Position numbers and translations under genes: made by a program
From: Gloeomargarita sp. SKYG116
Lineage (GTDB): Bacteria; Cyanobacteriota; Cyanobacteriia; Gloeomargaritales; Gloeomargaritaceae
Direction: 5' to 3'
Length of the DNA: 34,504 bases
Assembly: GCA_025056115.1 (NCBI GenBank)
Contig: JANWVM010000024.1
Coordinates: 1-34,504 of the forward strand
The notes under the pieces: generated by a model
What the model was told of the DNA's origin: nothing
The model's database searches: none
Seen by the model: only the letters and a program-made list of their open reading frames with translations
Shown here: positions 9,012 through 17,318 of the stretch, in pieces
Position numbering within the stretch: position 1 is the stretch's first letter
Layout: the number at the start of each line of letters is the position of its first letter

Positions 9012-9455
9012 TCAGATCAACCCCAGTCGTTTCGCCAATAGGCCTACCCCGATTAAGAAAAAAACAGACCCTATTCCACTGAATACGATGGGAAGTAACC
9101 ACAAATCCCAAAATCGGTTGATGCGAGCCACCTGCGGACGCCGGGGGTCATACAAAATTTCTACTGATTCCCCTACCCGAAAACGGGGTGAACTGCTGCC
9201 TACCTGACCTTCAAAACGGATTTTTTCCCCATCTGGCAGGGCAAATTCCACGACAGGGTAGTAGAGATGAGAGACAGTGCCGTCACTACCTCGAGAGCGA
9301 CGATACTCCAGCGCGATGACTTGTCCTGTCGCTGTCTGGGCTGTCGCGATGAAATTGCGAGTGTGATACGCAAATCCCAACCCCATCACCACAAACAATC
9401 CACCTAACCCAGCGAAAATTCCACCTACTAGTCCCGGCGCCTGCTGCCCAGCCAT
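9012..9455 (-). CDS. DUF3592-like membrane protein, copy 1
   Basis: The 147-residue product has an N-terminal hydrophobic segment (about 10-30), a central beta-rich domain and a C-terminal hydrophobic segment (about 118-140), the layout of DUF3592 proteins. The central domain shows the family-like phrases ATGQVIALEYRRS, YYPVVEFALPDG, GQVGSSSPRFRVGE and VEILYDPRRPQVARI. Function is unknown; the soluble domain would sit between two membrane helices. It ends three bases before the metal permease gene and is probably co-transcribed with it. It is clearly paralogous to the gene at 9510-9920. I see no strong ribosome binding site; the ATG at 9453-9455 is the first in frame. Confidence 0.75.
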   Translation of the reverse strand: MAGQQAPGLVGGIFAGLGGLFVVMGLGFAYHTRNFIATAQTATGQVIALEYRRSRGSDGTVSHLYYPVVEFALPDGEKIRFEGQVGSSSPRFRVGESVEILYDPRRPQVARINRFWDLWLLPIVFSGIGSVFFLIGVGLLAKRLGLI

Positions 9456-9509
9456 ATCTGCTCATCTGTCATAGAAGCCAGCATCAGTATAACGTTCGGG
9501 TGTCGGTCG

Positions 9510-9920
9510 TTATCGCCACAACCATATTCCCACGCCCAGGCTCAACACGCCCACCAACAAAAAGGCCAGCGTGACTCCCCACAAATCCCGAAAATAGGCC
9601 AGCCGGGCTACCTGTGGTCGTTGAGGATGATAGAGCACTGGTACCGTATCACCGACTCTGCACCCCAAATTCCCCACTTGGGACGTAAAACGCACGAGCT
9701 GGTGGTTAGGTAACACAAATTCCACGACCGGATAATAGGCGTCGTAGGGCACCCTTCCCACTCGCTGGCGACGGTATTCTAAGTCAATCACCCGCCCTGA
9801 CGTTTTCACGGCCACTTGCAGCAGTTGGTACGTCCGTAATACTTCCCATAGTCCCCAACCTGTGAACCCTGCGCCCATCAGTAAAGCCAAAATGCTGCCA
9901 AGTAGGCGCTGACTCGTCAT
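9510..9920 (-). CDS. DUF3592-like membrane protein, copy 2
   Basis: From the ATG at 9918-9920 the product is 136 residues with the same plan as the next gene: membrane segment, beta-rich domain, membrane segment. Shared phrases include SGRVIDLEYRRQR, YYPVVEFVLPN, SQVGNLGCRVGD and VPVLYHPQRPQVARL. A TTG start at 9953 would add eleven residues; the ATG is preferred because a purine-rich GGGGAAGGG directly precedes it. The copy ends 54 bases before the start of copy 1, so the pair is a tandem duplication that has diverged well past half of the positions outside the shared phrases. Function unknown. Both copies probably belong to the operon that continues through the permease, hisB and thiL. Confidence 0.75.
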   Translation of the reverse strand: MTSQRLLGSILALLMGAGFTGWGLWEVLRTYQLLQVAVKTSGRVIDLEYRRQRVGRVPYDAYYPVVEFVLPNHQLVRFTSQVGNLGCRVGDTVPVLYHPQRPQVARLAYFRDLWGVTLAFLLVGVLSLGVGIWLWR

Positions 9921-9938
9921 CCCTTCCCCAAAACTGCC

Positions 9939-9944
9939 TATAAT
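9939..9944 (+). promoter_or_regulatory. -10 element for the DUF2839 gene
   Basis: A perfect TATAAT lies 33 bases before the ATG at 9977; no good -35 is visible. The predicted leader is only about 25 bases and has no Shine-Dalgarno sequence. Confidence 0.45.
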
Positions 9945-9976
9945 GCTGGGCAAGTCCTGTTACCTAATTTACTCCG

Positions 9977-10171
9977 ATGGGAGAAGCCAAACGACGCCAA
10001 GCCCGTGTGCAACCGTCCTCCAAGGCCAACCAGATGGCGCTTTGGTGGCAACAGTTTCTCAAGTGGACAACGCGGGGCACCTGGGTCGGCATCGGGTTGC
10101 TGGTGCTCATCTGGGTTACGGTGCGGTTTATTGGGCCGAGTTTTGGGTGGTGGCAACTAGCAGGCGAATAG
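9977..10171 (+). CDS. small DUF2839-like membrane protein
   Basis: The 64-residue product starts MGEAKRRQ, has a short linker, then a conserved-looking block with a Trp-rich amphipathic stretch (QFLKWTTRGTW) and one membrane helix (about 38-53), ending FGWWQLAGE. This is the pattern I associate with DUF2839, a family of about 65 residues found widely in cyanobacteria, function unknown. It probably sits in the thylakoid or cytoplasmic membrane with the basic N-terminus in the cytoplasm. There is no ribosome binding site at the usual distance, so initiation may be from a very short leader. The stop is six bases before the ATG of the exported-protein gene at 10178, so the two are likely co-transcribed. 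Confidence 0.75.
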   Translation: MGEAKRRQARVQPSSKANQMALWWQQFLKWTTRGTWVGIGLLVLIWVTVRFIGPSFGWWQLAGE

Positions 10172-10177
10172 GTCTTT

Positions 10178-11104
10178 ATGGGGCAATTGCCAAGATGGTT
10201 GACCAAGGCATTGCTGGGCAGTGTTGCGCTCCTGGTGGCCCAACCAGTCTACGGCAGCCTCAACCCCACCGTGCGTTTAACTGACGCACCAACGCCTGGC
10301 CCCTGGTTTGCTGCTCAACTCATCGCCCAGGAGATGAATACAACGCCGGGACGACCGTTGCGCATTTATGACCGGCACATTGCCCACATGTTTGCCGTTA
10401 CAGAAGCCTTGTGTCGCCGGTTTCCCCAGGTACAGGGTTGGCGGTGGGACTACCGGGCAGGCGGCGGCTCGATTCCCATGGGCGAATTCCGTATCCCCTG
10501 TGAAATGGCTGCTGCCATGAGAAGTCAATTCGAGCCGGGTCCAGGGCAAACGATTGCTATCCAGGTCGGTCGTCAATCCCAGAACTTGGTCATCCGGCCC
10601 TTAAACATCACCAGTGAGCAGGTCCCGGCCTGGCTGGATGTCACGGAAACGTTTCGCCCCTGGGTTAGTAGCGATGGGCAAATCCGGCAAATCATGAGTA
10701 CCCTGCGACGGGTAAAAATTCCCGTTCTTTTGCCGGATGACCCCCTGCGTTTGGGTGACATGCAACTGTTTTTTGTAAGCACTGTTTCCCGGCCCGACCA
10801 ATACGACATTGTCCTGTACTCATTTCCGGGTTGCCGGGCAGGGGCCTGCACGGTTGGGTCCTACAGTGGTCAGCGAGGCGGCAAGTTAGCTACCCCCAGA
10901 AAGGAATCGCCCCGTGATACCCATCAAACCGTGCGTTTGGCTAATGGCATCCAGGGACAATTCATCAACAGTTGCGGGGCTTACTGTACTGCTGTTGTGC
11001 AGTAGATCAGCAACGGCATATTGTATGAAATTAGTGCTCGCAATGGTGACCGGGATGGCTTGGTAAAGCTGGCTAATCGCGCCATCCAGGCCGGCCCTCG
11101 TTAA
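10178..11104 (+). pseudogene. exported protein with in-frame amber codon 32 codons before the natural end
   Basis: I do not recognise the family by name. The first open part (10178-11005) codes for 275 residues with a signal peptide (hydrophobic to about residue 22, likely cut near VYG at 24-26) and several cysteines in its last third (GCRAGAC; SCGAYC). At 11003-11005 a TAG interrupts the frame. The same frame then reads on for 32 sense codons (ISNGILYEISARNGDRDG, then LVKLANRAIQAGPR) to TAA at 11102-11104, two bases into the stop of the convergent hli gene. This tail has normal amino-acid composition and looks like the continuing domain, so TAG probably replaced TGG (Trp) or another sense codon. 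The intact product would have 308 residues. The gene may still make a shortened protein, or amber may be read through. Nothing else in it is broken. Confidence 0.7.
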
Positions 11105-11334
11105 CCCAATGCCTTCAACAGGCCAATCAGCCCCTTGCCAGTCAGCAGTTCCAGAATGATCAACGACACAAACCCAATCATCGCCAACCGCCCGTTCAAC
11201 CGCTCGGCGTACTCCGTAAATCCCACCCGCGATACATCGTCCACATACATCCGCGGTTCAATCGCAAAATTGTTCAACCGCCCACCACTTTCCACAGTGT
11301 AACCCCGAGGCCGTGTTACTTCTTGCTGCGTCAT
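11101..11334 (-). CDS. high-light-inducible protein (Hli/Scp)
   Basis: The 77-residue product has an unstructured N-terminus and one membrane helix with the chlorophyll-binding signature of the Hli family: ERLNGRLAMIGF followed by a hydrophobic run to residue 64 and TGKGL. The Glu, Asn and Arg of this motif bind chlorophyll in two-helix dimers. Hli proteins protect photosystem II assembly and chlorophyll handling under high light. AGGAGA lies six bases before the ATG. An HLR1-type box for the response regulator RpaB lies about 45 bases upstream, consistent with stress control. It is a single-gene unit: dnaK upstream on the same strand ends in its own terminator. I cannot tell which Hli subtype it is. 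Confidence 0.93.
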   Translation of the reverse strand: MTQQEVTRPRGYTVESGGRLNNFAIEPRMYVDDVSRVGFTEYAERLNGRLAMIGFVSLIILELLTGKGLIGLLKALG

Positions 11335-11377
11335 GTTAACTCTCCTAAATTGTTCGTTATTCTAATACTTTAGCCTA

Positions 11378-11395
11378 AATGTTAACTTTTGTAAA
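11378..11395 (-). promoter_or_regulatory. HLR1 box (RpaB site) upstream of hli
   Basis: Read on the minus strand, TTTACAAA-AG-TTAACATT fits the HLR1 consensus (two copies of G/T-TTACA-A/T-A/T split by two bases) with a single mismatch in the second half. It lies 43 bases before the hli start codon. HLR1 is the known binding site of RpaB at hli genes. Confidence 0.65.
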
Positions 11396-11510
11396 GAGAT
11401 GAGTTGTACAGCTAGACCACCTTGATTTGGAGACAATCGGAAAACCGAGATCGGGGCTGTGCCCTACGCCCCAAGGGATGGCAACCATCATCCCAGAGCA
11501 CTCGGGCACG

Positions 11511-11542
11511 AAAAAAGCCAGCAGGTTTTTGACCCACTGGCT
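11511..11542 (-). terminator. intrinsic terminator after dnaK
   Basis: On the minus strand AGCCAG (11537-11542) pairs with CTGGCT (11516-11521) across a 15-base loop, followed by a run of T (11511-11516). It lies 26 bases past the dnaK stop codon. Confidence 0.7.
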
Positions 11543-11568
11543 GTTGGATTCATGGCTACCCGGCGTGG

Positions 11569-13473
11569 CTATTTGCCTTCCGAGAAGTCGGCGTCAATCA
11601 CATCGCCTTCGCTGGAACCGCTGGTTGACCCGCTCGTTGCACTTGCACTACTACTGCCGCTGGTGCTACCAGCTTGCTGATAGAGGTTGGTGCTGACCGA
11701 GTAGAGAGTTTGCTCCAGGTCGTTTTTCAGGGTCTTGATGCGGTCGTAGTTTTCCTGGTTGATGGCTTCCCGCAGGTCTTTCACCAAGGCCTCGATCTTG
11801 TTCTTGTCTGCCGCCGGAATCTTATCGCCAATGTCTTTGAGTTGCCGTTCGGCTTGGTAGGCGAGGGAGTCGGCTTGGTTCTTCAACTCCACTTTTTCGC
11901 GTTTTTCTCGGTCGGCAGCCGCGTTGAGTTCAGCTTCGCGGATCATCCGTTCCACTTCTTCTTTGGGCAAGGTGGAAGCGCCGGTGATGGTGATGGACTG
12001 GGATTTGCCGGTGGCTTTGTCCCGCGCTGTCACGCTCAAAATCCCGTTGGCGTCAATGTCGAAAGTAACTTCGATTTGGGGTACCCCGCGCGGCGCCGGC
12101 GGAATGCCATCCAACCGGAAAGTCCCCAAACTCTTGTTGTCGCGGGCCATTTCCCGTTCCCCCTGCAGGACGTGGATTTCCACGTTGGTTTGGTTGTCCA
12201 CCGCCGTGGAGAATACTTCCGTCTTTTTGGTGGGAATCGTGGTGTTGCGGGGGATAATCTTGGTCATGACGCCGCCTAGAGTTTCTACCCCCAGGGACAA
12301 GGGCGTGACATCTAGCAGGAGGATGTCCTTGACTTCTCCAGACAAGACGCCGGCTTGAATGGCTGCCCCGACGGCTACCACTTCGTCCGGGTTGACGCTT
12401 TGGTTGGGTTCCTTGCCCAGCATTTGCCGCACCAGTTGTTGAATGGCGGGAATCCGGGTTGAACCACCGACCAGCACCACCTCGTCAATCTTACTCTTGT
12501 CCAACTTGGCGTCCCGCAGGGCTTGTTCCACCGGGCCTTTACACCGGTCAATCAAGTCAGCGCACAACTGCTCAAATTTGGCCCGCGTCAAGGTCATCTC
12601 CAGGTGCTTCGGCCCGTCTTGCGTCGCCGTGATAAAGGGCAGGTTGATGTCAGTTTGGGTGACGCTGGAGAGTTCAATCTTGGCCTTTTCCGCTGCTTCG
12701 GTGAGGCGTTGCAGGGCTTGCTTGTCCTTGCGCAGGTCAATGCCCTCTTTGGCCAGGAAGTCCTGGGCCATCCAGTCCACAATTTTCTTATCGAAGTCGT
12801 CACCTCCCAGGTGAGTGTCCCCAGCGGTGGCTAACACTTCAAAGACGCCGTCACCCACCTCCAGGATGGACACGTCGAACGTCCCACCCCCTAGGTCAAA
12901 CACCAGGATGGTTTCGTTCGCCTTCTTGTCCAAGCCGTAGGCCAGCGAGGCGGCAGTGGGTTCGTTGATAATCCGCAAAACCTCCAACCCCGCAATCCGG
13001 CCTGCGTCTTTGGTGGCTTGACGTTGCGAGTCGTTGAAATAGGCTGGCACGGTGATTACCGCTTGGGTCACCGGTTCCCCCAGGTACTTGCTGGCGTCAT
13101 CCACCAGCTTGCGCAATACCTGAGCCGAAATTTCCTCTGGCGCAAACTGTTTCCCCAGCACCGGGCAGTCGAGTTTGACGTTGCCATTGCTGTCCCGCAG
13201 GACCTTGTAGGAAACCTGTTTCGCTTCCTCCGTCACTTCGTCGTATTTGCGCCCAATAAACCGTTTGACCGAATAGAAGGTGTTATCTGGATTGATAACG
13301 GCTTGGCGCTTGGCAATCTGTCCCACTAGACGGTCGCCATTTTTGGTGTAGGCCACAACAGAGGGGGTGGTGCGAAACCCTTCGGCATTGGCAATGACAA
13401 CTGGCTGACCCCCTTCCATCACTGCCACAACCGAGTTAGTTGTTCCTAAATCAATACCAACGACTTTAGCCAT
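11569..13473 (-). CDS. dnaK: chaperone DnaK (Hsp70), DnaK2-like
   Basis: DnaK binds exposed hydrophobic peptide segments and releases them with ATP turnover, working with DnaJ and GrpE. The 634-residue product is full length. The nucleotide-binding domain has [14 protein letters not shown] at the N-terminus, [29 protein letters not shown] and [15 protein letters not shown]; the linker [13 protein letters not shown] and the peptide-binding domain follow, then a Ser/Gly/Thr-rich tail ending in [13 protein letters not shown]. That kind of tail recalls the housekeeping DnaK2 of cyanobacteria. The ATG at 13471-13473 is preceded by a purine-rich GAGGGA. A terminator follows. No grpE or dnaJ gene is adjacent and I see no CIRCE operator upstream. 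Confidence 0.97.
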   Translation of the reverse strand: MAKVVGIDLGTTNSVVAVMEGGQPVVIANAEGFRTTPSVVAYTKNGDRLVGQIAKRQAVINPDNTFYSVKRFIGRKYDEVTEEAKQVSYKVLRDSNGNVKLDCPVLGKQFAPEEISAQVLRKLVDDASKYLGEPVTQAVITVPAYFNDSQRQATKDAGRIAGLEVLRIINEPTAASLAYGLDKKANETILVFDLGGGTFDVSILEVGDGVFEVLATAGDTHLGGDDFDKKIVDWMAQDFLAKEGIDLRKDKQALQRLTEAAEKAKIELSSVTQTDINLPFITATQDGPKHLEMTLTRAKFEQLCADLIDRCKGPVEQALRDAKLDKSKIDEVVLVGGSTRIPAIQQLVRQMLGKEPNQSVNPDEVVAVGAAIQAGVLSGEVKDILLLDVTPLSLGVETLGGVMTKIIPRNTTIPTKKTEVFSTAVDNQTNVEIHVLQGEREMARDNKSLGTFRLDGIPPAPRGVPQIEVTFDIDANGILSVTARDKATGKSQSITITGASTLPKEEVERMIREAELNAAADREKREKVELKNQADSLAYQAERQLKDIGDKIPAADKNKIEALVKDLREAINQENYDRIKTLKNDLEQTLYSVSTNLYQQAGSTSGSSSASATSGSTSGSSEGDVIDADFSEGK

Positions 13474-13574
13474 GAATCCCTCGCACTCCTAAAAAAGTAT
13501 TCCTGGTGGGATTGCTCCCGTACTTCCTATGATGGGCGATGGGGGGGAAGGCCGCAAAGGTGAGGTTTCCGAAC

Positions 13575-13886
13575 TTAAGCCTGCCGTTTCTGGAACTCTT
13601 CGACAATATCCATATAGGCCAACTGTCCTTGCACTGGCACTAGGTCTAGCAAGGGAATCTGCCGTCGCCCGCCCCCAATTTCGACCGGAATTTCCCGCAA
13701 GAGCGCCAAGGCTTGTTCCTCCCGCAAGGGGCCTTTCTGGACTTGTTCGTAAATGCGCTGGGCTAGGAGTTTATCCAGCTTGGCGTCCCGCAGGTATAGA
13801 TGCCAACGAGCAATGTCCATGTACACCCGGTCCCCTAGCTCCGCTGCCAGGCGTTCGATAGCGCGAGTTACTTCTGGGTCGCTCAT
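13575..13886 (-). CDS. DUF3181-like small protein
   Basis: The product is 103 residues from the ATG at 13884-13886; a TTG at 13899-13901 would add five. It is soluble, with the phrases [33 protein letters not shown] and IPVEIGGGRRQIPLLDLVP, which I associate with DUF3181, a family seen in cyanobacteria. Function unknown. The repeated helix-loop layout and the Gly-Gly-Gly-Arg-Arg turn are its visible features. It follows sufB on the same strand with a gap of about 40 bases and may be co-transcribed with it, taking the position where sufC would normally be. The gap to dnaK is about 100 bases. Confidence 0.7.
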   Translation of the reverse strand: MSDPEVTRAIERLAAELGDRVYMDIARWHLYLRDAKLDKLLAQRIYEQVQKGPLREEQALALLREIPVEIGGGRRQIPLLDLVPVQGQLAYMDIVEEFQKRQA

Positions 13887-13927
13887 CCAGACCGGTTCCA
13901 ATTGCCCACATTCCTATGATACGGAAC

Positions 13928-15367
13928 CTAGCCGACGGTCCCTTCCAGTTTCAACGACAGCAACTTATCGGCTTCCACCGCAAATTCCATCGGCAACTGG
14001 TTAAACACATCCCGGCAAAAGCCGCTGATCATCATCGCCACTGCTGCTTCTGTGTCAATCCCCCGTTGTTGGCAGTAGAACAGTTGCTCTTCGCCAATCT
14101 TGGACGTGGACGCTTCGTGTTCCACCCGCGCCGTCGGGTTTTGCACCTGGATCACCGGCACCGTATTGGCTTGGGAATGGGCGCCAATCAGCAAAGAGTC
14201 ACATTGGGTATAGTTGCGGGCGTACTCGGCTTTGGGGTTGACCCGCACCAGGCCCCGGTAGGTGTTACGGGATTGCCCAGCCGAAATCCCTTTGGAGACA
14301 ATCCGCGAGCGCGTGTGCCGCCCGACATGAATCATCTTGGTGCCCGTGTCCGCCTGCTGGTGGTGATTCGTCAAGGCTACCGAGTAAAACTCACCGACGG
14401 AATGGTCCCCCACTAGCACACAACTGGGGTATTTCCAGGTGATGGCCGACCCCGTTTCCACCTGCGTCCAGGAAATTTTCGAGTTCACTCCCTGGCACAG
14501 GCCGCGCTTGGTCACAAAGTTGTAAATGCCCCCCTTGCCGTCCTTGTCACCGGCGTACCAGTTTTGAACCGTGGAGTACTTAATTTCAGCATTGTCCAGT
14601 GCCACCAATTCCACCACCGCCGCGTGGAGCTGGTTGCTGTCATACATGGGGGCCGTACACCCTTCCAGATAACTCACATAACTGCCTTCATCGGCGATGA
14701 TGAGCGTCCGTTCAAACTGTCCCGATTCTCCATTGTTAATACGGAAATAAGTGGACAATTCCAGGGGACAACGAACGCCCTTGGGGATATACACAAACGA
14801 TCCATCGCTAAAGACTGCCGAATTCAACGCTGCGTAATAGTTATCCCCAATCGGCACCACTGAACCTAAATACTTCTTCACCAAATCGGGGTACTCGCGC
14901 AGCGCCTCCGACATGGAACAAAAGATAATCCCCAACTTGGCCAAATCCTTCTTAAAGGTTGTGGCAATGGAAACACTGTCAAAAATCGCATCAACCGCCA
15001 CATTCGCCAGGCGTTTTTGCTCGGATAAGGGAATCCCCAACTTTTCAAATGTCGCCAGCAACTCAGGGTCCACCTCATCGAGACTATCTAGCTTCTTCTT
15101 AGTCTTTGGCGCTGAGTAATAAACAATCTTTTGGTAATCAATGGGGGGATAACTGACGGCTGCCCACGTGGGAACTGGCATCGTCAACCAATGCCGGTAG
15201 GCCCGCAAGCGAAACTCCAACATGAAATCTGGTTCTTGTTTCTTAGCCCAAATCGTCCGAATGACCTCCTCGTTTAACCCCGCGGGGATGACATCGGCCT
15301 CAATGGGGGTCACAAATCCGTACTGGTAGGGACGACTGACCAACTGCTCGAGCGTGGACGTCTTCAT
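13928..15367 (-). CDS. sufB: Fe-S cluster assembly protein SufB
   Basis: SufB is the scaffold subunit of the SufBCD complex, on which Fe-S clusters are built with sulfur from SufS, in the cytoplasm. The 479-residue product is full length. Family landmarks include [49 protein letters not shown] and [19 protein letters not shown], then a C-terminal beta-helix to core region with [20 protein letters not shown]. It is divergent from sufR, with SufR-type operators in between. In Synechocystis the order is sufB-sufC-sufD-sufS; here sufB is followed by a DUF3181 gene and dnaK, so sufCDS must be elsewhere. A perfect TATAAT (15426-15431) lies upstream. Identification is secure. Confidence 0.97.
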   Translation of the reverse strand: MKTSTLEQLVSRPYQYGFVTPIEADVIPAGLNEEVIRTIWAKKQEPDFMLEFRLRAYRHWLTMPVPTWAAVSYPPIDYQKIVYYSAPKTKKKLDSLDEVDPELLATFEKLGIPLSEQKRLANVAVDAIFDSVSIATTFKKDLAKLGIIFCSMSEALREYPDLVKKYLGSVVPIGDNYYAALNSAVFSDGSFVYIPKGVRCPLELSTYFRINNGESGQFERTLIIADEGSYVSYLEGCTAPMYDSNQLHAAVVELVALDNAEIKYSTVQNWYAGDKDGKGGIYNFVTKRGLCQGVNSKISWTQVETGSAITWKYPSCVLVGDHSVGEFYSVALTNHHQQADTGTKMIHVGRHTRSRIVSKGISAGQSRNTYRGLVRVNPKAEYARNYTQCDSLLIGAHSQANTVPVIQVQNPTARVEHEASTSKIGEEQLFYCQQRGIDTEAAVAMMISGFCRDVFNQLPMEFAVEADKLLSLKLEGTVG

Positions 15368-15399
15368 CGCTGACGGTACCCTCTCTACTCAGGAGTTTC

Positions 15400-15415
15400 G
15401 CAACGTGGATGTTGC
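15400..15415. promoter_or_regulatory. SufR operator, perfect inverted repeat
   Basis: GCAAC-GTGGAT-GTTGC is a perfect inverted repeat of the CAAC-N6-GTTG form described for SufR in Synechocystis. It lies just downstream of the predicted sufB transcription start, a place where a bound repressor would block sufB. Confidence 0.8.
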
Positions 15416-15425
15416 TTTAGTTCTG

Positions 15426-15431
15426 ATTATA
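15426..15431 (-). promoter_or_regulatory. -10 element of the sufB promoter
   Basis: On the minus strand a perfect TATAAT is found 59 bases before the sufB start codon. The -35 position (about 15449-15454) is poor and is covered by the second SufR-like site. Confidence 0.5.
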
Positions 15432-15442
15432 GGATAATTAAG

Positions 15443-15456
15443 CAACTTGCGCCTTG
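15443..15456. promoter_or_regulatory. second, imperfect SufR-like operator
   Basis: CAAC-TTGCGC-CTTG differs from CAAC-N6-GTTG at one base. It covers the expected -35 of sufB and a possible -35 (TTGCGC) of sufR, whose -10 would be TAGAAT at 15469-15474. A perfect plus an imperfect site is what I recall from the Synechocystis sufR-sufB region. Confidence 0.5.
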
Positions 15457-15514
15457 TCAAAGTTACTTTAGAATAAAATTAAGTTTCCTCGTCACGCTGC
15501 TGGGGAGTCAACAC

Positions 15515-16180
15515 GTGGCACCGACGGAGCAAGCGTCCACTAAACAGGATATTCTAGCCCAGTTGTTGCGGCGGGGGCAAGCGACGGCTCAGGAACTAGC
15601 GGCTTGTTTGCAAATCACGCCCCAAGCAATCCGGCGTCACTTGAAGGATTTGGAGCAGGAGGGCTTAATTCAGTACGTCACGCAGGGAGGCGGGATGGGG
15701 CGGCCCCAACATTTGTACACCTTGAGCCGCAAGGGCCGGGCGCAGTTCCCCCATCGCTATGGTGAATTTGCGGTGGATTTACTCTCGACGCTGCACCAGA
15801 CACTGGGCCATGAGGCAGTGGGACGGATTCTCGCGCAACAGTGGCAAGCCAAGGCGGAGGCCTACCGGGCGGCGATTGGAGACGGGGATTTGGAAACGCG
15901 GATTCAGCGGCTGGTGCAATTGCGGCGGTCCGAAGGGTACATGGCGGAGTTTCAAGTGACGCCGCAAGGGTTTGTGGTGACCGAGCATATTTGTGCGATT
16001 GCCGCTGTCGCCGAGAATTTTCCCCGCGTGTGCAAGCACGAATTGGAACTCTTCGCCACCGCGTTGCCCGATTGCACGGTCGAGCGCACCCACTGGATTG
16101 TCAATGGCCAGCACCAGTGCGCCTACCTGATTCGCCCCAAGGTCAACAGCGTTGATACCGCAGCCCCGGCAGTTGGGTGA
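15515..16180 (+). CDS. sufR: SufR, Fe-S-sensing repressor of suf genes
   Basis: SufR is a [4Fe-4S] transcription repressor that relieves suf genes when clusters are scarce. The 221-residue product has an N-terminal winged helix (residues about 10-75; DILAQLL, TAQELAACLQITPQAIRRHL) and a C-terminal part with four cysteines at 160, 173, 187 and 202. The spacing is C-x12-C-x13-C-x14-C, exactly the pattern reported for SufR. The start is a GTG at 15515 with GGGGAG seven bases upstream. It is divergent from sufB, with two operators in the 147-base gap, so it probably also controls itself. Its last 38 bases overlap the 3' end of dprA on the other strand. Confidence 0.95.
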   Translation: MAPTEQASTKQDILAQLLRRGQATAQELAACLQITPQAIRRHLKDLEQEGLIQYVTQGGGMGRPQHLYTLSRKGRAQFPHRYGEFAVDLLSTLHQTLGHEAVGRILAQQWQAKAEAYRAAIGDGDLETRIQRLVQLRRSEGYMAEFQVTPQGFVVTEHICAIAAVAENFPRVCKHELELFATALPDCTVERTHWIVNGQHQCAYLIRPKVNSVDTAAPAVG

Positions 16181-17231
16181 TGTGACCCTGGAGTTCGAGT
16201 TCGAGGAGAATGTTGGCAACGGTGGCGGCAGGTTGACCACTGGCGGCTACGATGGCGTCAAAGGCAATCGGTTCGTGGGGAACCAGCGCCCAAATTTCGG
16301 CCCATTCCGGGGGAAGGAGCGGCAAAGCTGGGGATGGTGCCGGTGCAGCGCCGAGCAACTCCAGAAAATGTTCTACGCCCAAGACTACCTGCGCCCCTTG
16401 CTGAATCAATTGCAAACAGCCGATCGCCGCCGGATTGTCCAGGGAACCGGGGAGCACGTACACATCGCGGTTGTACTGGCAGGCAAAGTGCGCCGTAATG
16501 AGTGCCCCCGACCCTACTGGGGCTTCGGTGATGAGCACCGCCCGGCATAGACCCGCGATGATGCGATTGCGGCGGGGGAAATGTACTCGGTCTGGCCCGG
16601 TGCCGGCGGGATATTCACTGAGCAGGAGTCCTTGGTTGGCAATCTGCTGGTGCAACGCCCGATTGTCGGGGGGATAAACCTGGTCCACGCCTGTGCCCAG
16701 CACCGCCCATGTTCGTCCGCCAGCCTGCAGACAGGCCCGATGCGCTGTCGTATCAATCCCGTAGGCCAACCCAGAAACGATGACCCAGCCCTGTTGTACC
16801 ACCGCCTGCACCAGTTTTTCTGTCCACTTGCGCCCGTAGGGAGAAGGCCCCCGTGTACCAACCACCGCCAGCATGGGGGTTGTGCCATCCAATTCAGCAG
16901 GCTGGGGGTGACCCCGGTAATACAGCACCGGCGGCGGGTCGGGAATCTCCCGCAGGAGTCTGGGGTAATCCGGGTCGGCGGGTGTCCAAAAATGGGGATT
17001 CTGTAGTTGCCACTGCTGATACAACGTCTGCGGGTCAATCGTAGGACGAGTCGCCGTGATTGTATTCACCAACTGGGGTCCTAGACCGGGCACCCTCAGC
17101 AATTCGGCAGGTGATGCATGCCACGCCTGAGCCAGGTTACCGAATTGCTGCTGCAAGCGCTGCAGGAGTACCGGACCAATACCGGGAATCTGGTCCCACG
17201 CCAACCAATAGGCCGCCTCTGGCGTCGTCAC
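16143..17231 (-). CDS. dprA: DNA-processing protein DprA
   Basis: DprA protects incoming single-stranded DNA and loads RecA during natural transformation; it is also kept in many non-competent bacteria. The 362-residue product has an N-terminal helix-hairpin-helix-like part (IPGIGPVLLQRL; VPGLGPQL), then the Rossmann-like DprA core with AVVGTRGPSPYG, IVSGLAYGIDTTAH, TGVDQVYPPDN and FPRRNRIIAGL, and a C-terminal winged-helix-like domain (FDAIVAASGQPAATVANILLELELQG). Length and domain order are normal. It is read from the DNA between sufR and the accessory genes. Its 3' end overlaps sufR by 38 bases in opposite orientation. No other competence gene is nearby. Confidence 0.95.
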   Translation of the reverse strand: MTTPEAAYWLAWDQIPGIGPVLLQRLQQQFGNLAQAWHASPAELLRVPGLGPQLVNTITATRPTIDPQTLYQQWQLQNPHFWTPADPDYPRLLREIPDPPPVLYYRGHPQPAELDGTTPMLAVVGTRGPSPYGRKWTEKLVQAVVQQGWVIVSGLAYGIDTTAHRACLQAGGRTWAVLGTGVDQVYPPDNRALHQQIANQGLLLSEYPAGTGPDRVHFPRRNRIIAGLCRAVLITEAPVGSGALITAHFACQYNRDVYVLPGSLDNPAAIGCLQLIQQGAQVVLGVEHFLELLGAAPAPSPALPLLPPEWAEIWALVPHEPIAFDAIVAASGQPAATVANILLELELQGHITQLPGLRYQRC

Positions 17232-17318
17232 TTCGCTTATCTGGAGTTGCCCACTCCCATCATACGTTAGGATGAAATCGGTTCAATAGTATGAAAAATC
17301 CGAGTTATTTGGGGTGAT

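Noticed and set aside
11453-11472. GGGGC / GCCCC hairpin and a similar GGGCGTAGCCC near 17960 as a dispersed palindromic repeat
   Set aside because: The two places share only short pieces and do not align over a useful length.
11674-12279. Long open frames on the plus strand inside dnaK
   Set aside because: Antisense shadows of a GC-rich conserved gene; the dnaK frame is certain.
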